64,000 nt of DNA from Macrotis lagotis (lineage: Eukaryota; Chordata; Mammalia; Peramelemorphia; Peramelidae), in the NCBI RefSeq assembly GCF_037893015.1, contig NC_133665.1, forward strand, positions 106,111,937-106,175,936, written 5' to 3'. The position numbers and the translations under genes are program-made. Positions within the stretch are counted from its first letter, which is position 1. Every line of letters starts with the position of its first letter. Below are positions 52,495 to 64,000 of this stretch, piece after piece. The notes beneath the pieces are model-generated. The model did no database searches, had not been told where the DNA came from, and saw nothing but the letters and a program-made list of their open reading frames with translations.

Positions 52495-53726
52495 AGGCCC
52501 TAAAAGCAAGCAGCAGTCACCAGTTCTCTAGGCAGCCTATTCCACGTGTGGATATCCTAATTATTAGGAAACTTTTCCTGATGTTCTAATCCCAAATCAG
52601 CCTCCTGAAAACATCTACCCAAGTAGCAACTTCTGCATACAAGAATCAATATTATCTGCAATTCTGACAAGGATGCTATCTCTCCAAGTCATTGACAACT
52701 GCCATTTTAACACTGCATCATTAATTGGTACTCTTGGTTCAGTTATCCAATAAGTTTTGAATCCACCTAACTGTTCTAGTGTATTATTATAGTTTTTAAT
52801 GTTTTTAGTATTACAGTCTTGTCTGCATCTCTGCATCATCACCTGGACTATATCAAAAGTTTTACTAAATCTAGGCAAACTATTTCCATGACATTCATCT
52901 ACTAGTTTAAGAAGCCTCTTATAAACATAAATCAGGTTAAGTGGTACAACGTATTCTTGATGAAACCATGCCGATTTTTTGTATTCACTCCTTCCCTTTT
53001 TAGATGTTCACCAACTATCTCTTTAGTATTCATTATAAATTTTCACAGAATCAAACTTAAGGTAATGCACCTCCATAATATGCAGAATTTATTCTTTTCC
53101 CTTTTATGAAAATCAGAACATTAGATTTCTCCAGTCTTCTCCATCTGGCTTCCCCATTTTCCATGTTCTTTCAAGTATCACAGATATGGCTCAGCAATCA
53201 TACAAATGGGTTCTTTTATTATACTTAGCAATGTACCTAATCTGGATCATGGGACCTGAATTCATTATGAGCAATCAAGGTATCTCTTACTCTCTCCTTT
53301 TTTATCATGAGGGACCAACTATGTTCTGTCATTTTCAATATCAAAGTCACTCTCCCTGGCACAGAAAACGAAGTGAAATAAAAACTGCAATTCTGATTGC
53401 TCTCTGTTGTCAGTTATCTCATTTTGAACAAAGGTCCTAGTCTTTCTTTTTCTTCAAATGTAAGGGAAAAAAAGTCTTTTTTTTTGTACTTTGGTTACCC
53501 TTGCCAGACTCAAATCATTTTGAGTTTTAGAATTCTAGACACTGTTTTCATAGAGCTGTGTCATGCTCTTATATTCATTCTCATTTTTGCCCTTGTTTCC
53601 ATCTTCTGAACTTTTAAAAAATTTAAGCCTATTGCTGAACTCTTTTGGCCTCCACAATGGCTTCTTCAAAGCCTTTTATTAACCCTTCACAATGAAATGG
53701 TCTCTCTCTGTCTTCAGAATTTATTT

Positions 53727-53879
53727 CTGGGGCGGCTAGGTGATGCAGTGGATAGAGTACCGGCCCTGGAGTAGGAGTACCTGAGTTCAAATCTGGCCTC
53801 AGGCACTTAATAATTACCTAGCTGTGTGGCTTTGGGCAAGCCACTTGACCCCAGCCTTGCAAAAAATCTAGAAAAATAA
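53727..53879 (+). mobile_element. tRNA-derived marsupial SINE with 11-bp TSD
   Basis: Near-consensus copy (gcggctaggtgatgcagtgg ... gcaaaaaatctagaaaaata). Duplication AGAATTTATTT at 53716-53726 and 53880-53890. Confidence 0.93.
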
Positions 53880-55639
53880 AGAATTTATTTTTAAGCATTT
53901 CCTGGAGATTTATTCTACAGCATTTTAATCCATGAAATCTTTTTTTTTCCTGAACCCTTTGAAATCTGTATTTCCAAAATCTACGTCCAGATTTCCTTTC
54001 CTCTATCAAATTCCCTCTAGGGAATGTGACCCTGGGCAAGTCACCTTCTTTTCCTTCCAAGGTTCTTATTTCCACCTCAGCAACTACTTCTTCCCTGTTA
54101 GAGAATCTTATGCAGAAGAGAATTCCTCTTTGTAGTGACCCTCCCCACACTTCTGAAGGCTTAAATTAAATTAAGGTAATTCTACAAATAATTAGCTTCT
54201 TTGTGCTTTTGGAAGAAAGTGAAAGTAGACAGAAACCTCGAGAAATGAAGGCTTTAATCAATGCCATCCTCTGCCCCGGTGCCAGGCTAGTGATATGCCC
54301 CCCCCTAAATTCTTTATCTAGCTTCACTATTGGTCTAGGTGGTTTGAATTTTCATATTAAGTCTATGAGCATTTAGTAAGTGCTTCTAAAAACTGTGCTG
54401 TACACTTCAGTGACTATGTTGTAACAAGTTGAATGGTCACTTAGATAAGTTCCAAACGTTCCATTCAAGTATAAGGAAAATGCTATTTATTCCTGTAAGA
54501 TTTGTCTTTCACTGATCATAGACACCAATACTCACTATTCTTCAAATCAAAGTAGTTGAGAGTAAAAGGATAAAGCAGATGACCTGGAAATACTTGCTTG
54601 AGGTACTGTTGCTTCAGTACCTGTCAGTGTTACAAGGATCACATGCTCCAACAAATACGGCTACAGTCTAAAATTCAAGCTTCAAAGGGAAGAAAAGGCA
54701 TGTCAGGAGACACTGCATTTTACCAACACTCTCCTAAAAGGATTCTAAATCTATTAATATTAATCTATTGGGATTTGCTAACTTCTCTTCTGTAAAACCT
54801 TTCGACTTTGTTGCTAAACATGCTCTATGCAAAAGAGTGCTTTCTTGCCTTCCCCAATTTCTTTGGGTCCATGAACCCCACTGTCATTTCTTGTATTCTG
54901 AACTGATAACACCTTTGTGATCTTAGCGAAGCACCTAAGGAGTAGACTCCAAAAGGGCCCAGTTCTCTTTCACCTGGTGGGGTGTGAAGGCCTGTGAATA
55001 GCCGTACAAGGGCATCAGGAGCAGAGAAGCAGGCATAAAGTCCACCAACAGATACAGAACAGGAGAAAGGCTGAACCCATTTTTTCAATTGTTTCTACAT
55101 TAAAGAAGGAGTTAGATATCATAAAAGGTCAACCAGGAGTCAGTTCTCCATGTCTCATGGCTCTCATTCCAGAGAGGGTCTTGGATCAAAGGTACCATGT
55201 TTAGGACATGTGGGGAAGGAGGTATCCAAATTAAGAAGGGTGTCTCAAAATAAAAACTAATGAGGGATACTTTCTGAGCACTAAAGATGGAATAGAAAGC
55301 AACATTTTAAAAGGCTCTGGAAGACATTTAGAGAAAAGAGTTGAGTCAGACAAGTATGATCAGGGGGTATAACTAGAGAGGTAAAAAGTACAAAATTTCT
55401 CACTAAAGTTGGGTGAAACTGGATAAGATGCTTTCTCCCAGTCTCAATTTTTTACTCTGTTAAGTAAGGAGGTTGAACTAGATATACATTCAGAACCCAT
55501 TGTAACTCCTACTGACCCTTTCAATTCCCATGCTGAGAGGAGGTTAAATGTGCCTGCAATCTCTCTAAGCATCAAGATTACAAGAAGTTTTGCTGTGCTG
55601 ACCCCTTTTGGGACTTTTCTTGGCAAAGATATTGGAGTA

Positions 55640-55770
55640 GTTTGGCATTTCCTCCTTCAGCTCATTTTACAGATAAGGAAATTAAGTGACTTGCCCAGGC
55701 TGGATTTGAATTCCAATCTTTCTGGCCTTAAACCCATCATTCTATCTATCCACTATGCCACTTAGATGCC
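55640..55770 (-). mobile_element. MIR/tRNA-SINE fragment
   Basis: Reverse-oriented: 'cattttacagataaggaaat', 'gtgacttgcccaggctggat' and the head complement 'ctatccactatgccacttag'. Confidence 0.65.
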
Positions 55771-55815
55771 CATAATCAAAAAGCTTACAATTTGGTTAAG
55801 AAGACAAGATTTTCA

Positions 55816-56789
55816 ACAAGTCATTCCCCAATTGAAAAATAGTCAAAGGATATGCAAAAGCAATTTACAGCCGAGGAAATCAAAGCAATTCATAGTCATA
55901 TGAAAAATTGTTCCAAATCATTACTTATTAGAAAAATTCAAATTCAGGCATCTCTGAGGTACCACCTCACACCTCTCAGACTGGCCAATATGACCAGAAA
56001 GGACAATGATCAATGTTGGAAGGGATGTGGGAAATCTGGGACACTACTACATTGTTGGTGGAGCTGTGAACTCATCCAACCTTTCTGGAGAGCAATTTGG
56101 GATTATGACCAAAGGGCAATAAAAATATGCATACCCTTTGACCCAGCAATACCAGACTGGGTCTATACCCTGAAGAGATAATAAAAAAAGGGTAAAAACA
56201 TCACTTGAACAAAAATATTTATAGCAGCCCTGTTTATGGTGGCAAAAAATTGGAAATTAAATGACTGTCCTTTAGTTGAGGAATAGCTTAACAAACTGTG
56301 GTATATGTATGCCATGGAACACTATTGTTCTATTAGAAACCAGGAGGGATGGGAATTCAGGGAAGCATGGAAAGATATGCATGAATTGATGCTGAGCAAG
56401 ATGAGCAGAACCAGGAAAAACACTGTATACCCCAACAGCAACATGGGGAGTGATGATGGACTTGCTCATCCATTCAATGTAACAAAGGGACAGTTTTGAG
56501 CTATCTGCAATGGAGAATACTATCTGTATCCAGAGAAAGAATTATGGACTATTACCGTCAAATTAGGGGGGGAAAAGTGTTTTATTATTATGTAATTTTA
56601 TTATCTCATACTTTTTGTTCCATAAGGATATGATTTCTCTGTCCTCACATTCAATTAAGATCAATATATAGCATGGAACCAATGTAAACACTAACAGAAT
56701 GCCTTCTGAGGGGGTGGGGGGAGGGAAGCAAGAATGGGGGAAAAATTATAAAATTCAAAATAAATAAAATCTTTGAAAAAAAGTAAAAA
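55816..56789 (+). mobile_element. 5'-truncated L1 with 15-bp TSD
   Basis: Carries the C-terminal part of L1 ORF2: an open stretch at 55852-56181 includes the cysteine-rich CWKGCGKSGTLLHCWWSC block and IQPFWRAIW, then DPAIP before a small deletion and frameshift; the ORF2 end (EHYCSIRNQEGWEFREAW) and 3' UTR follow. Perfect duplication AAGACAAGATTTTCA at 55801-55815 and 56790-56804. A relatively young insertion, not autonomous. Confidence 0.93.
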
Positions 56790-57227
56790 AAGACAAGATT
56801 TTCATAGCATAATTTGGGATTTTATTACAATATTAAAATGTTAAACTATAAAATATAAGATGTAACTAGAAAAGTAATGCAGTGTAGTATGTAGATGGTT
56901 AATCATGGAACTAGGAAGATCTGGGTTTAAATCCTACTATTACATAATATTTTCGTGACCCTGTCCAAGTCAATGACCTTGGTCAACCGTTTTAATCATT
57001 TATCAATAAAAAAATTTGAGTACATTTTTACAAATAAATGTATATTTATTTAAAAAATCGTGCACAAGATTCTTATGAGAAGTTATGTTGTCATGGTAAC
57101 TTCAACTTTACAATTTAGTTCTCTGCTCTTATGATAAAAATGAATGCTATTTATTAATTAGGTTCAGTCCTATTTCTTCAGGGGATTTTAATTTAATGGA
57201 AATTTTTTTTAAAAAAGTAGTTGCTTG

Positions 57228-57372
57228 GGGAGGCTGGATAGAGTAGATAGAGCACTGGCCCTGTAGTCAGGAGTACCTGAGTTCAAATCTGACCTCAGAC
57301 ACTTAATAATTACCTAGCTGTGTGGCCTTGGGCAAGCTACTTAACCCCATTTGCCTTGCAAAAACCTAAAAA
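57228..57372 (+). mobile_element. tRNA-derived marsupial SINE with 17-bp TSD
   Basis: Head slightly altered (aggctggatagagtagatag), body standard. The duplication AAAAAAGTAGTTGCTTG is at 57211-57227 and 57373-57389, the longest in the window. Confidence 0.93.
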
Positions 57373-57984
57373 AAAAAAGTAGTTGCTTGACTACTAAAAA
57401 TATCCTATGTGAGAATCCTAACTAATAGTGCCACAGTAATTTATATAGACATAACTTGTCATTACTAGATTTTGAAGACAATACTTTGTTGTGTCAAGAA
57501 TAATCTTTTGTAACATACTTTGCCCAGAGTTGTAGTGTCCAACATTATCTGTAACCATCAAACCATTCTGAGAATGTTTGTAACCAGCATTATGATATTC
57601 TGTAATTGTATTTGCTAGAAAATGATTACTGATCTAACAGCGTTCCTGCAAAAAAGATAAAATAAAATCATGTATAAGCCATTATATAATATCTATTATA
57701 TATAATATATATAATCATGAACAATTTTTGTTGCATTTAAAAAATATTCTTTATTAAGACTTCACACAACAACTCAGCCAAATGAGAAAAATGTACAAAC
57801 TACAAGTAGTGCTTATCATCAAATGTGACAAAAAGACTGAGTCTGGTTCTTTCTCTGGCATGATTTGCTTTAAGGGCTGGATTTGCAAATAATAATTGGA
57901 AGTTAACTGGTATCTGACACATTTCAGAATACAAAGATAAATAAAAAATGTCAGTAATGAAGAGTCCTTTAAAGTGTTCCTTGA

Positions 57985-58604
57985 TGTACAAAAATATTCA
58001 TAGCAGCCCTGTTTGTGGTGGCAAAAAATTGGAAAATAAGTGAATGTCCTTCAATTGGGGAAAGACTTAACAAACTGTGGTATATGTATGCCATAGAACA
58101 CTATTGTTCTATTAGAAGTCAGGAAGCATGGGAATTCAGGGAAGCCTGGAAGGATTTATATGAACCATGCTGAGAGAGATGAGCAGAACAAGAAAAACAT
58201 TGCATACCCTAACAGCAACATGAGGGTGATGATCAATACTGATGGACTTACTCATCCTTTCAGTGCAACAACCAGGGACAATTTTGGGGTATCTGCAAAG
58301 GAGAATACCATCTATATCCAGAGAAAGAATTATGGACTTGGAACAAAGACCAAAGACTATTACTGTCAAACTAGGGGGGCGGGAGTTATATTATTATGTA
58401 ATTTTACTATCTCATACTTTATTTTTCTTCCTTAAGGATATGATTTCTCTGTCATCACATTCAACTGAGATCAGTGTATAACATGGAACCAATGTAAAGA
58501 CTAACAGAATGCCTTCTGTGAGGGGTGGGGGGAGGGAAGCAAGAATGGGGAAAAAATTGTAAAACTCAAAATAAAATATTTCTAAAAAAGGAAAAGAAAA
58601 TAAA
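57985..58604 (+). mobile_element. 5'-truncated L1 3' end with TSD
   Basis: Starts 'tgtacaaaaatattcatagc', contains the ORF2 end (diverged, frameshifted) and a 3' UTR with 'ggggtggggggagggaagca'. Duplication GTTCCTTGA at 57976-57984 and 58605-58613. Confidence 0.9.
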
Positions 58605-60664
58605 GTTCCTTGAGTTTTTTAAATATACATATATTAAAATATTGTCAAGACTTATAAAACAGTACTTTATAACATTTTATTGATTTACAGTACAAAAAAA
58701 GTTTTTGCCATTCCAGGAGACGTATGAACTGTGCACTGCAGTGCCAGTGGATGGAGGGAGCTTGGGGCAGGAAGGAGAAGGACTGTCTACCTTCTGCTGC
58801 TGGGATGAGGTCAAACTGCCTTCAGAAAGAGAACAGCAGAGGCAGGTGATGAGGGAAAGTCCACTGAATAATATTTTCATGGACTACCCCAATGAATCAT
58901 CTTGGATATCCCAACTCCTCCAGAGATCACAGCCCTAAAAATGTTTACTCTCCCTTATGAAACTAAGTTACAGAGTAGGTGCCAACCTGTACGGAAAGAG
59001 GGAATTTCCTACAACAATGAACCATCAATATCATCCCCAAAACTATAAACAAACAAAACCCCCATGTATGAGTTTAAAATCAAGGGAAGATCAATTCTGA
59101 ATGGAATGTATGAGACAGTTTCATGGAAGAAGGGGACTTAAGCTGGATAAGTCTGGGATAAGAGAAGAGGACTTCCCAGGACAGAATAAATATGACATAA
59201 AGGCAACATCAAAGAGGCAACTGGATTTGACAAACTTTAAGTGCTCATTATGAGCTGAATTCTTATGAGCTACAGAGTTAGATCTGATGCGATGCCTTCA
59301 CAATTTCACAGATACGGATGCTATTTACACAAATAAGCAGGATGAAGGTAGAGAAAAAGTACAGCCAGCTTCCTATAAGAAACGTGCAGGGGTTCAGATC
59401 ATTTTCAGCTGGAAGTGGGTGGCAGACAAATCAGGGAAGATACTTGAGCTGGATTTAAGAGAAGAAAAAGAACAGTTGGGAGTTGTGGGTAGATAGCATT
59501 ATAGACAGGGAGGACTTTGATGGAGACACATATGGATAGCTTCCCCAGGAATGCACACGCCTATCATCAAACCCAGGGTGGAAAAAATACTCTTCTGGAT
59601 AAATATACCACTTGAATTGAACTAGAATCAAGCTCTTTACATATGATTCTTGATCTAGGCCAGAGGTATCAAACAAATAGAAAAAGATTTCTATCAACCA
59701 TATACTGACTTTAAAAAAACACAAATAAACATTATTTATGTTGTGTGGTAATCTCTTTTGGCCGAAAGTTCTTATTTGAGCAACAAAACATCATCCCCCC
59801 ACCCTTGCAAAGAGGTAGATTCCTCAGCTCTAACAGGATACCAACCTGTGTGGAGCACACTCTTGGCACTAGCCATCAGAACCAAAGAATTCTAAACACA
59901 GGCCAAGGAAAACACGCAAAACAGATGTGACTATTTACAGCCACCTTGAGACAACTACCTTCTGTCTCAAGTGTATTCTGAAAGACTAGCAAGCCAACCA
60001 TGAGAATATTCTATTTGTCAAACCATGGGAATTCTCTGAACCCCAAACATGCACAAGCTACATATGCTCTCAACCAGGAGGCCCAAGGGAATGTCTTGCC
60101 ACCAGAGGAATCCCAGACTTCTAGCTGGAGAGGGAACCAAGGGAGAGGATCTTGGGCAGCATGACATTCCTGGGACATGGACCTTCAGCTGAGGAGTAGT
60201 GAGGAACACTACACCATGAGAAGAGCCCCCCCCAAAAGAGAGAGACTTTGCCCTATGCTATTCTATGAGTTATTTTCACAATGCAGATCTAATAGGGTTG
60301 CCTATCCACCCCCAAGTTTGTTTCCCTTCTGAGGATTTTTTCTTGGATTACTATATATTCATATATATATCTACATATGTTGACATCATTTTCTGTGGGG
60401 TGAAAAAAGGGCATTCCTATACCCAATATTCATTGAATAGTAGGAAACAAACTGAACTATTTTACCTACATGTGTGGAAATATGGACAGGAACCTATGTT
60501 ATCTGATTTTTCCAAATTCAACTTGAGGTGACAGAAGTAATGATTGATGAACCACCCTTAAATGGAATTCAGTCTTGAAAGTTCAAATCTTGGGCAAACA
60601 GGCCCCAGATTAGGGGCTCCCTATGGAGAATGCTATGCATAAACCTTATATGTTCAGGACATTG

Positions 60665-60750
60665 TGCCATTGTCTCCATTAGAATGTAAGCTCCAGGGCA
60701 GGAACTAGTTTTTCTTTGAATATTCAATGCTTAGAACAATGCCTCGCATA
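60665..60750 (+). mobile_element. L2/L3-type LINE 3' tail
   Basis: The phrase 'tagaatgtaagctccagggc' followed by 'tgcttagaacaatgcctcgc' is the standard end of L2-type LINEs. Confidence 0.55.
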
Positions 60751-61889
60751 CATATATTTCTTTTGATTCATTTAATCATGGATCTAATTTAGAGGGCTCT
60801 GCAATGGTTCAGGGATTGTTACAATGAACATACCAGCAAAGAGGAGTACGTGGTGTACTTTATTTTAAATAAATACATATTCCATTTGGATTCTTCACTG
60901 AAATCTTCTAAGGGAATAGGAATAGCAAAACACCTCTGTGACCACAAATTCTCATTTTATAGCTTTCTTGATATTTATAAGCATGAATCAAACAAAATTA
61001 TTTCTGTTATAGCTTTCAAAGAATTTTATGATTTCCAAAGATACATGAGATACCTTGTTGGAAGATGGGTTAAGGCCAATTAAAAAACAAAAAATAAGCA
61101 CTATGGAAATTTTCTCCACCTTTCAGTGAATTATGTGATTATGAATATGTGGTCTGATATAGTATAGGTTTTGTCAAAGTCTGCATGACCCCCTCCTTCA
61201 TACCTTCCCTCAGGGATGCCTTTGATCAGAAGTGTCAGACTCCTAGCCTGAAAAACTCTCCTGTGGCCTAGAACCAGATTAAAATTTTTAAAATGTAATT
61301 GGAAAATGTTTTACAAAATGAACAAAAATGCAACACAGATAATGTTAATTTATAGTTTCCATTTTAATTTAATACAACTACCCTAGAATAGTCCATGTTC
61401 AAAAACTCTGCAGAGATGGGAAAGCTGAAATACTGCTTAGTAGTTAATCACTTCTATTCTCATGCATGTCTTTTTTTGATCCAAACATTTATATTGTCTC
61501 CTGTATTCAGTTATCTTGAGACCTGAGCCCTCTCAACACTACATAATTATGTAGCCCTTGGCATAGCCCTTCCCCACTGTGTGTAACTACTCTAATTAAG
61601 CTACTCTTTCCAAATTTGTTTTCTGTAAACACCAAATCTAGCACCTCACATCTAGGACCATCATGTCATCCAAATGTCATAGGCCCTACTGTCAATGACA
61701 GAGAAAAATAGCTAATTTTTATGAGGCAATGATGCTCATTATCTTCTATCAATCTCAAGATTTTACAAACAAGCTTATATCCTGAATCTTAGTTCATCAA
61801 GCATTTGTTAGATAAAACTAAGCTAAATGGTACAATGGGATAGTGTTCTATTAGACATCAAGAAGACTAAATTTCAAATTCTCCCATAT

Positions 61890-61920
61890 AAACACACACA
61901 CACATATATATATATACACA
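61890..61920 (+). repeat. (AC)n(TA)n microsatellite
   Basis: ACACAC run followed by TATATA and a short ACACA end. Confidence 0.9.
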
Positions 61921-61949
61921 TGGGTACATACAGACATATATTTTTATTC

Positions 61950-62205
61950 ATTTTTCCAATCCCTCATGCAAAGATAGTTTTTTACATTATTTTTTGATAA
62001 AATTTTGAGTTCCATACTTCCCTCCTCTCCTGTTGATAGTTGAGTAATTTGATGAAAGTTATACAAGTATAACTATATTAAACATATTTCCATATTAGTC
62101 ATGTGAGAGAATAAGGAGCAAAAGGGAATAAAACCATGAGAAAAAACTAGAAAGTGTAAAACATTTTAAAAATGTTTTAATATGCTTTAGTCTGCATTCA
62201 TAAAG
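61950..62205 (-). mobile_element. Diverged L1 3' end
   Basis: Reverse-oriented L1 tail: 'aattttgagttccatacttc', 'gttatacaagtataactata', 'catatttccatattagtcat', 'atgctttagtctgcattcat'. It parallels the copy at 4105-4800. Confidence 0.55.
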
Positions 62206-62479
62206 TACTATATAAATGCCAGTTATTATCATTGTCATAGGGCAATTTCTTGAATTGCAATGATTCATACATCAGTTAAATTTCTTTAAGAAATGAGAAC
62301 CTATATCGGTTCTTTTACCTCTTTCCCATTTTTCAGAATCAAGTGCTATTTAAAAAGATGAAGTTTTATTAAAACAGTTTCTAACTACTCAGCATATTTT
62401 AATTTTTATTAAACTTTGTTCCAATTTGGTAATCATTTTTATCTTAGCTTTGTAAGCTGATGGCCTGATGATGTTTGTC

Positions 62480-62790
62480 CTTAGTTTTCAAAGATAACCA
62501 TGACCATCATCAGGGAGATGATGCCATGACAAGCATATGAACTGTATGGGGGGGGGGAGGGGCTGTCCTAAGTCACCAATCTCACTTTCTCCTCTAAACA
62601 CCCGGGTCCAGTGGCCAGATATGAATCAGAATGACTAGAGATGGCCCTGGATGTGAAGCAATAGGGGTTAAGTGACTTGTCCAAGATCATACAGCTAGTA
62701 AGTGTCAAATGTCTGAGGCTGGATTCAAACTCCCGTCCTCAAAGGCCAGTGCTCTATCCACCATGCCACCTAGCTGCCACTCCAAGCTAA
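62480..62790 (-). mobile_element. Dispersed SINE-bearing repeat (same family as GMPPB intron 4)
   Basis: Shares 'ctcactttctcctctaaaca', 'gggtccagtggccagatatg' and 'aatcagaatgactagaga' with 22005-22200, then continues into a complete reverse-oriented tRNA head ending 'ccaccatgccacctagctgc'. Confidence 0.7.
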
Positions 62791-63659
62791 TAGTCTGACT
62801 ATACAAAGAGAACCAATTTGGGGAAAAAAAACTCCTACTGGCAAAAAGTTGTTTTTGATCAATTCAGCTAAAAAGAATTTCATTTTTGATGCTTACCATA
62901 TCCAGCACCTCCTAACTCTTCTTGATGAAAATATTCAGGATGGATAGACATGAGGCTTCTTTGATGTCCACAAGTTTTGGGATCCATTTCTTACTAAGAA
63001 GTTATATTTTGAAACTTTTTTCTTGTCTCTTCCCTTATACTATTTCTTTATTGAAGTCCCTAAGTATTAAAGCATAAATTGATATAAATTGCAGGATTTA
63101 ATGAGGGCTTTGTATCTTTGCTGAATCTGGGATGTAGTGCACAGAGAGTGAAGTCTGGAGTCAAGAACTAAGTTTCCTTATCTAAAAAATCAGTCAAAAA
63201 GAATTACCACCTCTCACTATTACTGTGATGGTCAAACGAGCTCACTGTAAAGAGCTTCAAACCCAGTACATTTCACACAGGATGTTAGCTATTATTACGA
63301 TCATTTCTCTAAACTGAATTCTCTACAACAGATATTGGGGTGTAAGATTAAATAACCCTTGTGAGGGTTTTTTCCCACAAATGTTTTCAGTACTGCAATA
63401 TGAGAGGAGTACGAAGTCCCATTTCTTTTTGTCTTTGGATACGACAAATTCAATTTGGCCAACTCTTTTTATCTTCCTCTCCAAGGAAGCATGTCAACAT
63501 TCTCCCTTTAGCTGCAGCTTCTTTTTGTCTTTTCATTTTATTTTTATCAATAATTTTAAGACTGATAGAATTTAGTTAATTGTGTCAACTAGTTTTTACA
63601 ACTGCTCTAAAATATATTTAAAAAAGCATGTCATCTTTCCAGGACAAAAGAAAAGAAAT

Positions 63660-63814
63660 GTTGTTTTTTTTAGTTTTTGCAAGGCAGTGGGGTTAAGTGG
63701 CTTGCCAAAGGCCACACAGCTAGGTAATTATTAAGTGTCTGAGGCTGGATTTGAACCCAGGTACTCCTGACTACAGGACCAGTGCTCTATCTACTGAACC
63801 ACCTAGCCACCCCT
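63660..63814 (-). mobile_element. tRNA-derived marsupial SINE
   Basis: Reverse-oriented, near-consensus copy from 'ttagtttttgcaaggcagtg' to 'ccacctagccacccc'. A likely AAAAGAAA duplication lies on both sides (about 63647-63658 and 63815-63822), though A-richness blurs it. Confidence 0.88.
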
Positions 63815-64000
63815 AAAAGAAAAAAATTTAGGAAGGAAAAGATAACATCTCCCCAATCTGTCTCCAAAATAATAAAAATGCAACCACTAAAGGGTCAGTA
63901 GGGGCTAATTAGCAAGGAAGTTAAGGTTACTGACAAGTTATAGAACATTTGGACAAATTGTTGATAAAAACTATTTCTGACTGAAAAGGTATATATGTAG

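Larger units (their letters stand above)
36785..64000 (-). other. IP6K1: Gene-free, repeat-rich stretch; presumed IP6K1 first intron
   Basis: About 27 kb without any recognisable coding exon or CpG island. Mammalian IP6K1 has a very large first intron, which explains it, but the first exon is outside the window or unrecognisable. Apart from the elements listed separately, the stretches 36.8-38.7, 39.6-40.7, 43.2-44.1, 47.9-49.7, 52.5-53.7, 53.9-55.6, 58.7-60.6 and 62.8-63.6 kb show nothing beyond AT-rich unique sequence and degraded fragments. Confidence 0.55.

Noticed and set aside
55852..56181. 110-residue frame with CWKGCGK motif as a host gene
   Set aside because: It is the C-terminal part of L1 ORF2 inside an insertion bounded by a 15-bp target duplication.

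Overview
The window is vertebrate nuclear DNA, almost certainly from a marsupial and probably an Australian one. Three things show this: spliced mammalian genes with GT-AG introns, CpG-poor flanks around one CpG island, and dozens of tRNA-derived SINEs of marsupial type plus marsupial-type L1, L2, MIR and CR1/L3 LINE remains. The species assignment is inference from repeat style. I see no bacterial, phage or CRISPR content, and no undescribed multi-gene system.

Four genes can be read, in the order known from human chromosome 3p21.31. RNF123 (+) is represented only by its last four coding exons (18533-19699, RING-finger end). AMIGO3 (-) is a single-exon LRR/Ig membrane protein (13161-14678) lying antisense inside what must be an RNF123 intron. 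GMPPB (-) is complete in nine coding exons (20287-23087) with its CpG-island promoter. IP6K1 (-) has all five coding exons (27480-36659), a long 3' UTR down to about 24.43 kb, and part of its 5' UTR; its first exon and promoter are not visible.

Layout: 1-13 kb is repeat-rich and holds no exon I can recognise; its first 4 kb is one decayed CR1/L3 LINE. 13-15 kb is AMIGO3. 15-18.5 kb is RNF123 intron. 18.5-20 kb is the RNF123 tail, converging on the GMPPB 3' end. 22.3-24.1 kb is the CpG island. 24.4-36.8 kb is IP6K1. 36.8-64 kb is a 27 kb gene-free stretch, presumably IP6K1's large first intron, filled with SINEs and L1 3' ends, many with target-site duplications that I could read directly.

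The genes share a neighbourhood rather than a pathway: ubiquitin ligase (RNF123), neuronal adhesion molecule (AMIGO3), GDP-mannose synthesis (GMPPB), inositol pyrophosphate synthesis (IP6K1). The observations I would check first are a (GGGGCC)n array filling GMPPB intron 1, which with intron 2 is in frame and stop-free, and a perfect 20-bp hairpin with a third, competing arm just 3' of the AMIGO3 coding region.
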